This document shows positions 35,392 to 44,746 of a DNA stretch of 64,000 bases, piece by piece. The notes beneath the pieces are model-generated. The model was not told the DNA's origin. It made no database searches and saw only the letters and a program-made list of their open reading frames with translations. The stretch is from contig CBDAOL010000005.1 of NCBI GenBank assembly GCA_965198045.1, positions 1 to 64,000 of the forward strand, read 5' to 3'. Origin of the DNA: CBDDEC01 sp965198045 (GTDB taxonomy: Bacteria; Chloroflexota; Dehalococcoidia; UBA2979). Numbering within the stretch: the first letter of the stretch is position 1; every line of letters begins with the position of its first letter. The position numbers and the translations under genes were made by a program.

Positions 35392-37299
35392 ATGCCGTCG
35401 CAACCGGAGTTCGGGGCGATGCTGGCGCGCGACGTGGGGATGACTGCGCGCGATGGCGTACACCTCGCGACGGATGTCTGGCGACCTGCGCTCGAAGGTG
35501 AGCCGCTGCCCGGGCCGTTCCCGGCGGTCATGATCCGCACGCCGTACAACCGCACGAGCGAGCGCTACGGTCGCGAGGCCGCGTTCTGGGCCGCCCGCGG
35601 CTACCTCTTCGTCGTGCAGGACTGTCGAGGGCGCTTCGACTCCGGCGGCGAGTTCGTGCTGCTTGCGAACGAGGGGCCCGACGGCTACGACGCCGTCGAG
35701 TGGGTTGCCGGGCTGCCGTACTGCGACGGGAACGTCGGGACCTACGGCACCTCCTACTCCGGGTGGGTGCAGAACGCGCTGGCGATCGAGCGGCCTCCGC
35801 ATCTCAAGGCGATGTGGGTGAACCAGGGCGGAGCCAACGGCGTCAGCTCCTCGCTACGCCACAACGGAGCGCTCGAGCTGCGCTGGCTGACGTGGGCTGT
35901 AACGCATGGCGCGGCCACCTTCGCGCGCAGTGATCCGGCGCTCGCCGAGGAGCTGCGGCAGCAAGGGCTCGAAATGTACGACTGGCTCCGCCGGTTGCCG
36001 TGGACAGACGAGACCCCCCTCGAGGCGCTGCCGGGCTACGACCGCTGGGCGCGCGAGCTGTATGAGCACGGTGATGCAGCCGGCGAAGATGGCTACTGGC
36101 TGCAGACGGGCCTGAACTTCGAGGCCTACTACGACCGAACGGCCGACGTGCCGACCGTCTACTCGGGCGGCTGGTACGACTCGTACACGCGGGCCACGAC
36201 CGACAACTACATAGGTCTCGCGCCGCGGCTCCGGCAGCAGCGGCTGCTGATGGGCCCGTGGACCCACGGCGACCTGGCCCTCGACCGCTCCTACGCCGGT
36301 GAGACGGAGCTGGGTGCATCAGCCGCGATGACCTCGAACGCCGAGGTGTTCCCCGGCGGCTCACGCCTCGGCGAGTTGCTGCGCTGGTTCGACTGCTGGC
36401 TGCGCGACGATGACGACAGGGTGCGTGATGCGAGCCCAGTGCGGCTGTTCGTGATGGGCGGCGGCAGCGGTCGGCGCGACGCGGTCGGGCGTATCGAGCA
36501 TGGGGGCGCGTGGCGCGACGAGGAGGCGTGGCCCCTGGAGCGTGCGGTCGCGACGCCGTTCTACCTCCGGCCGGACGGCCGCCTCGAGAGGACGGAGGCG
36601 TCGGAGGACGGCGGGACCTCGACGTTCCGCTATGACCCACAAGGACCGTTGCCGACGGTGTCTGCCAACACATCGTCGCTGAACCAGATCCTGCCGACGC
36701 CGGATCGCGTGACGCTGGCGACGCCGATCTCGCTGATGCGGGTGATGGTGATCCAGGGCGGGGCCGACCAGCGCGTCCGTGAGGACACGCTGCGCCTCGA
36801 CGACTTCACCGGGCCGCTCGAGGTGCGGGACGACGTGTTGATGTTCGAGACCGAGCCGCTCACCGAGGATCTGGAGGCGACCGGACCGATCGAGGCGACG
36901 ATCTACCTCGAGTCGGACGTTCCCGACACCGACCTGTTTGTCATGCTGCAGGACGTGTATCCGGCCTCGGAGGATTGGCCTGATGGGTTCCGGCTCAACG
37001 TCGCCGACGGTCTGATGCGCGTCCGCTACCGCTACGGCTTCGACACGGGCGTGCCGCTCGTGCCGGGTGAGGTCTCCGAGGTCCGCTTCCAGCTCTACCC
37101 GACGAGCAATCGCTTCGTCGCCGGCCACCGGATCCGCGTGCTCGTTTCCTCATCGTCGTTTCCGCGCTTCGACGTCAATCCGAACACCGGCGAGCCGATC
37201 GGGCGGCATACGCATACGCAGGTCGCAACGAACACGATCCACCACTCGGTCGCATACCCGTCGAGGGTGGAGCTGCCGCTGGTGTCGATCGTGAGCTAG
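35392..37299 (+). CDS. CocE/NonD-family alpha/beta hydrolase (X-Pro dipeptidyl-peptidase-like)
   Basis: 635 residues. The S15 catalytic domain has VGMTARDGVHLATDVWRP at the start, PFPAVMIRTPYNR, YLFVVQDCRGRFDSGGEF, and the nucleophile motif GTYGTSYSGWVQ (G-x-S-Y-x-G). The His/Asp region is near LLMGPWTHGDL. The C-terminal jelly roll (about 420-630) ends with ATNTIHHSVAYPSRVELPL. No signal peptide, so cytoplasmic. It cleaves an ester or amide bond of unknown substrate. A TATAGT box is at 35349. Confidence 0.9.
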   Translation: MPSQPEFGAMLARDVGMTARDGVHLATDVWRPALEGEPLPGPFPAVMIRTPYNRTSERYGREAAFWAARGYLFVVQDCRGRFDSGGEFVLLANEGPDGYDAVEWVAGLPYCDGNVGTYGTSYSGWVQNALAIERPPHLKAMWVNQGGANGVSSSLRHNGALELRWLTWAVTHGAATFARSDPALAEELRQQGLEMYDWLRRLPWTDETPLEALPGYDRWARELYEHGDAAGEDGYWLQTGLNFEAYYDRTADVPTVYSGGWYDSYTRATTDNYIGLAPRLRQQRLLMGPWTHGDLALDRSYAGETELGASAAMTSNAEVFPGGSRLGELLRWFDCWLRDDDDRVRDASPVRLFVMGGGSGRRDAVGRIEHGGAWRDEEAWPLERAVATPFYLRPDGRLERTEASEDGGTSTFRYDPQGPLPTVSANTSSLNQILPTPDRVTLATPISLMRVMVIQGGADQRVREDTLRLDDFTGPLEVRDDVLMFETEPLTEDLEATGPIEATIYLESDVPDTDLFVMLQDVYPASEDWPDGFRLNVADGLMRVRYRYGFDTGVPLVPGEVSEVRFQLYPTSNRFVAGHRIRVLVSSSSFPRFDVNPNTGEPIGRHTHTQVATNTIHHSVAYPSRVELPLVSIVS

Positions 37300-37318
37300 G
37301 GCGCGTCGCGTTCGTGGG

Positions 37319-38038
37319 CTACGCGGCCTGGGTCGAGATGTGCTCGAGCGGGAGGCTGGCGAGTCGGTACCCGATGCCCCACTCGTTGAGGATGTAGATC
37401 GGCTTCGCGGCGTCCTCTTCGATCTTCGCGCGCAGGTAGCCGACGTAGATCCGCAGGTAATGCTTGTCGTCGATGTACTCGTCGCCCCAGACCTCGCGCA
37501 GCAGATCCTCGTGCAGGACGACCTCGCCCACGCGAGTGGCCAGCGCGTCGATCAGCCGATACTCGGTGCGCGTCAGACGGATCGCGTTGCCGCTCTTCGC
37601 GACGTGCTTTGCCTCGCGATCGATCACCAGCGCGCCGGTGCTCACTTCGCGAGCGGGCTCGCCGTCGTTGCGCCGTTGGGCATAGCGCCGGAGCGTCGCT
37701 CGCATGCGGGCGAGGATCTCGGGAACGGGGCAGGACCGCTCGACGACATCGTCGGCGCCGTTGTCGAGTGCGTCGGCGATGAGGTTCACTTCGCCGTCGG
37801 GTGCGATGCAGAGGATGGGCATGTCGGTGGCGGCGCGAAGCAGGCGCACCAGTTCGACACCGTCGAGGCCTTCGGAAATGAGATCCACGACCGCGCCGGC
37901 AGGGCGCGACTCGAAGGCCACGCGCAGCACTTCCAGGGCGCCTTCGACCTCGACTGTAGCGTAGCCGCCGGCGTCCAGGGCACGCGCGACGCGACGGCGT
38001 ACCAGCGGATCCGGGCTCGCGATCTGAATCAACCCCAT
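37319..38038 (-). CDS. OmpR-type response regulator with degenerate receiver (orphan)
   Basis: 239 residues. The C-terminal winged helix (about 130-232) is canonical (LTRTEYRLIDALATRVGEVV, LLREVWGDEYIDDKHYLRIYVGYLRAKIE landmarks, LNEWGIGYRL) and KdpE-like. The receiver has Asp in GAVVDLISEG, but the acidic pocket is reduced to IASPDP and the conserved Lys of the KPF loop is replaced (VERSCPVPEI). So phosphorylation may not be the signal. No kinase adjacent. Confidence 0.8.
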   Translation of the reverse strand: MGLIQIASPDPLVRRRVARALDAGGYATVEVEGALEVLRVAFESRPAGAVVDLISEGLDGVELVRLLRAATDMPILCIAPDGEVNLIADALDNGADDVVERSCPVPEILARMRATLRRYAQRRNDGEPAREVSTGALVIDREAKHVAKSGNAIRLTRTEYRLIDALATRVGEVVLHEDLLREVWGDEYIDDKHYLRIYVGYLRAKIEEDAAKPIYILNEWGIGYRLASLPLEHISTQAA

Positions 38039-38397
38039 GGTCCTGCTCCCCCGCAGTTAGGACATCCCACAGCGATTATCGGAAGCTCTCATACGGCTCT
38101 GAACCCTACTTGCGAGACGGTGTTGATGTTCCGAACACGGGGGCCGGTGCTCGGAGCGTGGATAGAGCAACAGCCCCGCGCCGTGGGGCGCGGGGCTGTG
38201 CGAGGGTCAGGGAGGGCTCAGACGCGCGTTAGTCGCCCGATCCTGCGGCCATGCCAGTGCTGACGCTCTCTGGCGCACGCTCGACGCGGAGGTCGGGCAG
38301 CCAGAGCAGCGGAGGCTGTCGCACAAACCCACGAAGAGGGGGACATCGCTATACGATGAGCATGGCGGCGGGGGCGGAGTGATTCCGAGGTGCCGCC
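38039..38397. other. Intergenic between response regulator and IS1182
   Basis: Contains the hairpin at 38170-38199. At about 38313-38327 there is a sequence of the type CTGTCGCACAAACCC, often seen at IS ends, probably the left end of the IS1182 element. No matching inverted copy was found downstream of the transposase. Confidence 0.45.
38170..38199. terminator. Strong hairpin, terminator-like
   Basis: A perfect 13-bp GC-rich stem (ACAGCCCCGCGCC with its complement) and a GTGG loop. No T-run follows on either strand, so it may be a factor-assisted or bidirectional terminator. Confidence 0.5.
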
Positions 38398-39780
38398 GTG
38401 ACCCAGCGTTTCTTGCCGTGCGACCGTGACCAGCAATACCTGATGCCCGCCAGCCTCCGCGACTGGCTGCCCGGGGACCACCTCGCGTGGTTCGTGCTCG
38501 ATGCGGTCAGCCAGTTGGACCTCACCGCGTTCTACGAGCGCTACCGCGAGGACGGTTGGGGGCGGAAGGCGTACGAGCCGTCGATGATGGTCGCGCTCGT
38601 GCTCTACGCCTACTGCGAGGGCGAGCGCTCGAGCCGCCAGATCGAACGGCGCTGCCGGGAGGACATCGCCCTCCGGGTGCTGACCGCGAACCAGCACCCC
38701 GACCACGCGACGATCTGCCGTTTCCGCCAGCAGCACGAGGAGGCGCTCTCGGGACTGTTCGCCGAGGTGCTCAGGCTGTGCGCCGAGGCTGGTCTGGTGC
38801 GGGTCGGGGTGGTCGCGCTCGACGGGACCAAGCTGCACGCCAACGCCAGCCGTGAGCGCAACCGCACGGATGCGGACCTGGAGGCCGAGGTGCGGCGCAT
38901 CCTCGACGAAGCGGAGCGGGTGGACGCCGAGGAGAACGCGCGCTTCGGCGACGCGCGGGGCGACGAGTTGGCTCCGGGATTCAGGGACCGCGAGGAGCGC
39001 CTGCAGCGGTTGCACGAGGCGCGGGAGCGACTGGCGGCCCGAGAGCGGGAGCGGCAGGAGGACTACGAGCAACGCCTCAGGAGCCGCGCGGAGAAGGACC
39101 AGCGCGGGCGCCGCCCGAAGCCGCCGCAGCCCGAGCAGGGTGCGAAGGTGAACGTCACCGACCCGGACAGCCGCGTGGTGCGCGACTATCACGGCTACTT
39201 CCAAGGCTACAACGTGCAGGCGGTGACGACCCGCGACCAGATCATCGTCGCGGCTGAGGTGAGCCGACAGGCGACCGACATGCACGAGCTGCAACCGATG
39301 ATCGAGGTGATGCACCGCAACCTGCAGGCCGCACACTGCGGGCCGGCGCGCGTGCTGCTGGCTGATGCCGGCTACTACTCCGAGGCGAACGTGCGGCAGG
39401 CGGGGAGCGCAGGTCCGGAGCTGCTGCTCGCGACCCGCAGCGACCGCAACCGGCGCGTCGGCGCGGCACCGCCGCGCGGGCGCATCCCTGCCGGGCTCTC
39501 CGTCCGTGAACGGATGGATCGCAAGCTGGCGACGCAGCGTGGCCGGCGTCTCTACGAGCAGCGGCGCTGGATGATCGAACCCGTCTTCGGCGACGTCAAG
39601 GAGAACCGCGGCATCCGCCGGTTCATGCGGCGCGGGATCGCCTCGTGCGCCAGCGAATGGAAGCTGATCGCCGCCACCCACAACCTCAAGAAGCTCTATC
39701 GCCGGGCGCGGCCGTCCTCCTGGCCAGCGAACGGCAACCCCCGGCAAAGAGGCTGGTCTGCCGCCGTGGCGGCCGCGTAG
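38398..39780 (+). CDS. IS1182-family transposase
   Basis: 460 residues. N-terminal DUF772 region (RDQQYLMPASLRDWLPGDHLAWFV, SSRQIERRCREDIALRVL) and DDE domain with Asp in VALDGTKLHANAS, a charged coiled-coil insertion (about 165-245), Asp in VLLADAGYYSEANV and Glu in MIEPVFGDVKENRGIRRF. Complete, GTG start. It was inserted beside the stop codon of the MMPL gene, whose C-terminus is only 24 bp away; inverted ends are not resolved. Likely recently mobile. Confidence 0.9.
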   Translation: MTQRFLPCDRDQQYLMPASLRDWLPGDHLAWFVLDAVSQLDLTAFYERYREDGWGRKAYEPSMMVALVLYAYCEGERSSRQIERRCREDIALRVLTANQHPDHATICRFRQQHEEALSGLFAEVLRLCAEAGLVRVGVVALDGTKLHANASRERNRTDADLEAEVRRILDEAERVDAEENARFGDARGDELAPGFRDREERLQRLHEARERLAARERERQEDYEQRLRSRAEKDQRGRRPKPPQPEQGAKVNVTDPDSRVVRDYHGYFQGYNVQAVTTRDQIIVAAEVSRQATDMHELQPMIEVMHRNLQAAHCGPARVLLADAGYYSEANVRQAGSAGPELLLATRSDRNRRVGAAPPRGRIPAGLSVRERMDRKLATQRGRRLYEQRRWMIEPVFGDVKENRGIRRFMRRGIASCASEWKLIAATHNLKKLYRRARPSSWPANGNPRQRGWSAAVAAA

Positions 39781-39803
39781 CGCCGCTGCCCTGTGAGAGG
39801 CGG

Positions 39804-42044
39804 CTACTCCGCCCCGACAACCGACCGGCTGACCTCTTGGCCCTCGTGGCGCTCCGCCCACGCCACTCCATGCGACAGCCTCAGCCACGACGGCAGATAC
39901 CAGTTGCGGTCGCCGAGGAGCTGCATCGTCGACGGGACGAGCACGGTGCGGACGATCGTCGCGTCGAGGAAGACCGCGACCGCCAGCCCGATGCCCATCT
40001 GCTGGAACATCACGAGGTCGCCCAGGGCGAAGCCGCCGAACACCGCGACCATGATCGCTGCCGCGCCGGTGATGATGTTGGCCGTCGACCGCAGTCCGGT
40101 CGCCACCGACGCCGTGTTGTCGTGCGTCGAGTCGAAGGCCTCGCGTACGCGGCTCAGGAGGAACACGTGGTAGTCCATTGAGAGGCCGAAGAGCACGGTG
40201 AACAGGAAGAGGGGTAGCCAGGCCTCGATCTTGTCGACCGTGCCCATGCCGAGCTCATCGGCAAACCACCCGAGCTGGAAGATCGCCACCACCACGCCAT
40301 AGGCGGCGCCGACCGAGAGCAGGTTCATGATGATGGCCTTGACCGGCACTACGATTGACCGGAAGACCAGCAGCAGCAGGATGAAGCTCAACGACAGCAC
40401 GAAGGCGATCACGAGCGAGGTCATCACGCCGACCACCGCGAAGAAGTCGCTGGACTGCGGTGTCTGGCCGCCGATCAACACCTCGGCGCCGCTGACCGAA
40501 TCGAAGTGAGCGGGCACGTAGTCGTCACGGACGCGCTTGAACGCGTTGATCGCCTCGTCGCTGGCGTTCTCGCCGGGGACGGCGAAGGAGAACACGGCGA
40601 GGTTCTCGGTCGTGCTGATCTCGGGCGGGCGGAGGAGCACGAGCTCCGAGTCGGCCTCGATGTCGGCGACCACGCCGCTCAGCGCCGTCTGGATGTCGCT
40701 GCGGGTGATGTCGTCGACTAGGACGATGCCTTCGGTCGGGGTGGCGCGCCCCGCGTTGAACTCCTCGTCGAGGATGTCGAAGGCCTGGCGGGCCTGGAAG
40801 CTCTCCGGGATGGCCGAGGGCCCGGTGAAGCCGGGCTGGATGGCAAAGAACGGGAGCGTCAGCAGTAGCAGGAACGCGGCGCTCGAAATCAAGCTGACCC
40901 AGGGACGGGCCATGACGCTTCGCGCGGCCCACGCCCAGAACCCGCTGTTGGGGTCGTCTGCGCTGCGGCGACCGAAGAAGGGAATCCTCAGGCGGTTGAC
41001 GTTGTCGCCCAGCAGACGCAGCACGGCGGGCAGCATCGTGATGGAGAGCAGCACCGAGAAGATCACTGCGAGGCTCGCACCGATGCCGAAGCTCTGGAAG
41101 ATGCTCATCGGCGTCAGCAGCATGCCCATCAACGCGATGACGACGGTCACCCCGGAGAAGACGACGGCCCGACCGGCCGTGTCGCCGGCCACCGCGATCG
41201 CATCCATGACGTCACGTCCGAGGAACCGCTCCTCGCGGAAGCGCTCGACGATGAACAGCGCGTAGTCGATGCCGACGGCGAGGCCAATCATGATCGTCAC
41301 GTTGGCGACGAAGAAGTTGAGCTCCCACAGGTTGGTGACCAGAGTGATCACGCCGAAGGCGAGCGTCAGAGCGACCGCCGCCAACGCCATGGGGAGGATC
41401 GAGGCAACGACCGCGCCGAAGACCAGGATCAGGATGAAGAAGGCGACGGGCAGTACCTGAAGCTCGGTGCTGAACGCCTCCTCGGCAGCGATGTTGAACG
41501 CCTCGTTCACCGTGGCGAAGCCGCCGGAGACGACCAGGAAGCCGGTGCCCTCACTGTGCTCCTCGAGGATGGTCTCGAGCGCTTCGACACGCTCCGGTGA
41601 GTCGTCAAGTTCTCCTACGAGGCGGACGGGCACGATGGTGGTAGCGCGGTCAGCCGAGACGAACTCATCGACGCCAGTCTCGTAGAACGAGGTCACGGAC
41701 TCAGCAACGAAGTCGTCCGGGTGCGACCGCAGTTCGGCGACGAGCTCTTCCACGAAGCTCTCGAAGGCCGGGTCGTCCACGGTCAGCAAGTCGGCCTGGA
41801 TCACGACGCTCTCGAGGAGCGGTTCGGGTCCGCGGAAGGACTCGAGCGCGGTCTTCGCGCGCTGCGACTCAACCTCGAGGTAGGTGAACTCGATCTCGGT
41901 GGTGAAAGTGCCGCCGATGGCGGTCGCGGCGCCCGTGATCAGAGCGGCGGCCAGGAGCCAGAAGCCGATCACTCGCCAGGCGTGCCGGGCGCTCCAGCGT
42001 CCCAGGCGTCCAGTCAGTCCGAGATTGTCGGCGTGCTGATCCAC
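39804..42044 (-). CDS. MMPL-family (RND-type) membrane transporter
   Basis: 746 residues with about twelve membrane helices in two repeats, each preceded by a large exported loop. Landmarks are WSARHAWRVIGFWLLAAALITG (TM1), GLAVGIDYALFIVERFREE (TM4-5, Asp-Tyr proton relay) and the second repeat GLSMDYHVFLLSRVREAF with GLRSTANIITGAAAIMVAVF. The GTG at 42044 has GGAGGG 7 nt upstream and starts right before TM1. It exports lipids or hydrophobic compounds. The adjacent TetR gene, transcribed in the same direction from a self-operator promoter, probably controls it. Confidence 0.9.
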   Translation of the reverse strand: MDQHADNLGLTGRLGRWSARHAWRVIGFWLLAAALITGAATAIGGTFTTEIEFTYLEVESQRAKTALESFRGPEPLLESVVIQADLLTVDDPAFESFVEELVAELRSHPDDFVAESVTSFYETGVDEFVSADRATTIVPVRLVGELDDSPERVEALETILEEHSEGTGFLVVSGGFATVNEAFNIAAEEAFSTELQVLPVAFFILILVFGAVVASILPMALAAVALTLAFGVITLVTNLWELNFFVANVTIMIGLAVGIDYALFIVERFREERFLGRDVMDAIAVAGDTAGRAVVFSGVTVVIALMGMLLTPMSIFQSFGIGASLAVIFSVLLSITMLPAVLRLLGDNVNRLRIPFFGRRSADDPNSGFWAWAARSVMARPWVSLISSAAFLLLLTLPFFAIQPGFTGPSAIPESFQARQAFDILDEEFNAGRATPTEGIVLVDDITRSDIQTALSGVVADIEADSELVLLRPPEISTTENLAVFSFAVPGENASDEAINAFKRVRDDYVPAHFDSVSGAEVLIGGQTPQSSDFFAVVGVMTSLVIAFVLSLSFILLLLVFRSIVVPVKAIIMNLLSVGAAYGVVVAIFQLGWFADELGMGTVDKIEAWLPLFLFTVLFGLSMDYHVFLLSRVREAFDSTHDNTASVATGLRSTANIITGAAAIMVAVFGGFALGDLVMFQQMGIGLAVAVFLDATIVRTVLVPSTMQLLGDRNWYLPSWLRLSHGVAWAERHEGQEVSRSVVGAE

Positions 42045-42047
42045 AGT

Positions 42048-42139
42048 CGGCCCTCCCCGGGCGCCCGGGGCTTGCCAAATCGGCCGGTTTTTCGATAATC
42101 TTAGGTGCGACGGCCCTCCCCGGGCGCCCGGGGCTTGCC
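42048..42139. repeat. Two 29-bp direct repeats with internal palindrome
   Basis: An identical 29-bp sequence occurs at 42048-42076 and 42111-42139 (63-bp period). Each contains the 16-bp palindrome CCCCGGGCGCCCGGGG. The first copy holds the Shine-Dalgarno of the MMPL gene. This may be a regulator site or an attenuating structure; the protein frame also runs through it. Confidence 0.75.
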
Positions 42140-42253
42140 CCCTTGATGCCTCGGCGTGCTGTCGTGCCTGGGTGTTCCCCTCTAGTCGTGCGCCCAATCC
42201 GCGGGGCCGGTCGGTGGCCTCAGGATCAGCTGAATTTCAGCTTAGTTGGCCGA

Positions 42254-42931
42254 CTAGTCAGCGTCACGAAGGTGCTCGAACGGGGCGAGCAGGCGTTTCT
42301 GGGTCTCCCATACGACCGCCGAGTTCGCATCGTCGCCGAGCTGTAGTTGCAGCAGCTGTATGCCGGACACGAGCGCGTACAGGACGGTGGCGAAACCACG
42401 GGCGTCGAGGTCGGCGTCGATTTCCCCGCCCGCCTGTGCGCCCTCGACGAGCCCCGTGAGCCCGTCGAGGACGGTCTGGGCGGAGCGCTTCGAGGCGTCG
42501 CCGACCTCTGGGTTGCGAGCGGCGACGAGGAGCGCTTCGAGGGTGAGCAGCGTCTGCTCGCGCTGCCCGTCGGTCCCCATCTGGGCCCAGACGTGGTCGC
42601 CCAGCGCACTGAGGGCCGCGTTGGGTGATATCGACATCTCCGCGGCCTGGGCGAACATCGCCCGTGCGTCATCGTCGCAGCCTTCGCAGACTGAGGCGAT
42701 GAGCGCCTCCTTGTTCGGGAAGTAGCGATAGATATTGCCGGCGCTCACTCCGGACTCGGCAGCGATTTGCTGCATCGAGGTGCCGTCGAACCCGCGCGCG
42801 ATAAACGCACGGCGCGCGGCGTCCAGGATCTCCTGACGCCGCGCTGCGACGAACGCGTCGCGCGGGCTGTCGACAGTCTCAATCACCGCGTTCGGCGCGT
42901 CTGCGCCCTCCACGGTCGTCTGCTGCACCAT
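42254..42931 (-). CDS. TetR/AcrR-family transcriptional regulator
   Basis: 225 residues: N-terminal HTH (about 35-80) with RRQEILDAARRAFIARGFDGTSMQQIAAESGVSAGNIYRYFPNKEALI (landmarks GTSMQQIAAESGVS and IYRYFPNKE), and a helical ligand domain. It lies upstream of the MMPL exporter on the same strand, 209 bp away, and downstream of a promoter with TetR-type palindromes. So it probably represses itself and the exporter. Confidence 0.9.
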   Translation of the reverse strand: MVQQTTVEGADAPNAVIETVDSPRDAFVAARRQEILDAARRAFIARGFDGTSMQQIAAESGVSAGNIYRYFPNKEALIASVCEGCDDDARAMFAQAAEMSISPNAALSALGDHVWAQMGTDGQREQTLLTLEALLVAARNPEVGDASKRSAQTVLDGLTGLVEGAQAGGEIDADLDARGFATVLYALVSGIQLLQLQLGDDANSAVVWETQKRLLAPFEHLRDAD

Positions 42932-42972
42932 CTGTCGCTCCTCGATCGAACGGCGCGCTGGTCGGCGGCGGC

Positions 42973-43119
42973 CTAGCGGGCCAGCGGGTCCGGACCGAAA
43001 CGTGCGGCGATAAGACGGGCGTAGTCGTCGCGCGCCTCGGCAATGGTGGGGTGACCGCCGCCCGAGCGACGAATGATGTTGGTGTAGAAACGCTGGATCA
43101 TGATGCTCTCCCGGTTCAT
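42973..43119 (-). CDS. Small unknown ORF at the head of the tetR-mmpL unit
   Basis: 48 codons (MNRESIMIQRFYTNIIRRSGGG ... RFGPDPLAR) between the operator/promoter and tetR, so it is transcribed first. A GAGGAG lies directly before the ATG. The C-terminal DDYARLIAARFGPD is amphipathic. No family recognised. It may be a short regulatory or leader peptide, or the true upstream part of the mRNA leader. Confidence 0.4.
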   Translation of the reverse strand: MNRESIMIQRFYTNIIRRSGGGHPTIAEARDDYARLIAARFGPDPLAR

Positions 43120-43140
43120 GCTCCTCGACCGTCCGGCCGG

Positions 43141-43192
43141 CTGAGAATGAACGTTCATGCAATGAGAATAAACGATCATTCTCAGTTGTCAA
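43141..43192 (-). promoter_or_regulatory. Promoter with overlapping TetR-type operator
   Basis: Minus strand: -35 TTGACA (43187-43192), 16-bp spacer, -10 TATTCT (43165-43170). Imperfect 15-bp inverted repeats (CTGAGAATGAACGTT at 43141-43155 and its partner at 43171-43185, one mismatch) enclose the -10. Inside lies the perfect palindrome ATGAACGTTCAT (43147-43158), a typical TetR-family operator core. Confidence 0.75.
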
Positions 43193-43244
43193 CCCCGTCG
43201 CGAAGAAACTTCGGGAAAGCCACGGCAGAGGGCGAAGAGGCGTG

Positions 43245-44624
43245 TCAGCGCGCGGCGGAGAGGCCGACCCCGTCGTCTTCGAGCAGGTCGGCATCGGGGT
43301 CGAGGTACGGGATCAACGCGTCGAGCAGGTCCGTCTTCGACTCGAGGATGCGGCTGAGGCCGGACAACAGACCCATCACGCGGGCGATCAGGATGACGTC
43401 ACCGGGCACGTCGACCAGCGGGTTGCCGCGGAGGACACGACCGACCCGCTCGTTCACCTCGGCCATCATCTCCTGGTCGGCGTACGACTGGCCCGAGCGG
43501 AGGACGTCGCCAAGGAAGGCATCGCCGAGCGCGTTGTACGTCTCAACGTCGCGTTCACGAGTGCGGAAGCCCATTCCTTCCATCGAGCTCGTGATCGCCT
43601 CGGGATTACGCCCGACGATGGCGCTGGTGAGCACGATCAGCTGCTCGCGGAACTCGTTTGGCAGCACCTTCGTCAGCCCGAAGTCGACGAGTCCGATGCG
43701 CGCGGGCGCCGAGGGTTCCTCGGCCGGGAGGACGAACAGGTTGCCGGGATGTGGGTCGGCGTGGAACACCCCGCGCTCGAGGATCATCGTGTTGTAGAGG
43801 TCGGTCAGGGTGTCGGCGACGGCCGCGGTGTCGATCCCGGCCTCGCGCAACGTCTCGACATCGCTGATCTTGATGCCGTCGATGTAGTCCATCGTGAGCA
43901 CGCGCCTCGACGAGTGCCCCCAGATGATGCCCGGCACGACGACATCGTCGCGGTCGGCGAGCAACTCCCCGATCAGCTCCGCCGCGTGGCCCTCGTGGAT
44001 GAAGTCGACCTCGTCGGGCGCGTTGCGCTGCATCTCGACCGCGACCGGGCGGAAGTCGATGACCTGCTCGAGGCGTGCCCAGATGTCGGCCAGCAGGCCG
44101 ATCGTCCGGAGATCCTGGTGCACGATGTCCTCGATGCCGGGGTACTGGACCTTCACCGCGACATCGCGCCCATCGTGGAGACGAGCGCGGTACACCTGCG
44201 AGAGCGACGCGGCGGCGACCGGTTCGCGATCAAAGGTCGCGAACCGCTCCTCGATCGAGCCTCCGAGCTCATCTTCGATTACTCGCCGCATCTCGTGCCA
44301 TGGCCGTGGCGGCACGCTGTCGTGCACGAGCGAGAGCGTGCGCACGTACTCGTCCATGAGGATGTCGGCGCGGCTGCCCAGGAACTGGCAGGTCTTGATG
44401 ATCAGCCCCTGCTGCCGGATGGCACGGCGCACGATGCTCTCGGCGGCGTGAAGGTGGAAGCGGTGCGTCGCCTCCTCGAGGGCTTCGACGCCCTGGATGC
44501 GCCGGCGGATGCGGAGCCAGCGCCAGCGCAGCCAGAGTCCGGCGATGGTGCCGATCAACGGCAGCGAGCGACGCCAGCGCGCGCGCGGGGCACGCGAGGG
44601 AGCGGCGACGTCCGGCATCGACAT
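43245..44624 (-). CDS. ABC1/UbiB/AarF-family atypical kinase
   Basis: 459 residues. Kinase-like core with KTCQFLGSRADIL (KxGQ motif, Gly replaced by Cys), AAASLSQVYRARL (A-rich loop in place of P-loop), VAVKVQYPGI (Lys), FHADPHPGNLFVL (catalytic Asp/Asn) and IGLVDFGLTKVL (DFG). The family has a quinone/lipid role and ATPase activity. Basic N-terminus with Trp-rich stretch, no clear C-terminal helices. It lies downstream of nothing obvious; start ATG 44624 with AAGGTGAG upstream. Confidence 0.87.
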   Translation of the reverse strand: MSMPDVAAPSRAPRARWRRSLPLIGTIAGLWLRWRWLRIRRRIQGVEALEEATHRFHLHAAESIVRRAIRQQGLIIKTCQFLGSRADILMDEYVRTLSLVHDSVPPRPWHEMRRVIEDELGGSIEERFATFDREPVAAASLSQVYRARLHDGRDVAVKVQYPGIEDIVHQDLRTIGLLADIWARLEQVIDFRPVAVEMQRNAPDEVDFIHEGHAAELIGELLADRDDVVVPGIIWGHSSRRVLTMDYIDGIKISDVETLREAGIDTAAVADTLTDLYNTMILERGVFHADPHPGNLFVLPAEEPSAPARIGLVDFGLTKVLPNEFREQLIVLTSAIVGRNPEAITSSMEGMGFRTRERDVETYNALGDAFLGDVLRSGQSYADQEMMAEVNERVGRVLRGNPLVDVPGDVILIARVMGLLSGLSRILESKTDLLDALIPYLDPDADLLEDDGVGLSAAR

Positions 44625-44746
44625 CGTTGGATCTCACCTTGATTCGTGCGGTGGGGCGTCAACCTGAGGCCGACGTTGCGCCGTCCGAGGATAGCGCGCC
44701 GCCACCTTAACGACGGTGGACGCCGACGCCCGAGTCCGCCAGTGGA

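Noticed and set aside
33453..35555. 700-codon minus-strand frame across the DGPF, sigma and F420 genes
   Set aside because: Spans three real genes of the other strand and has no family motif.
39781..39803. Right inverted repeat of IS1182
   Set aside because: No sequence matching the left-end candidate at about 38313 was found; the element end remains undefined.
38218..39888. 556-codon minus-strand frame opposite the IS1182 transposase
   Set aside because: The plus strand has the DDE motifs; the antisense frame is a GC artefact.
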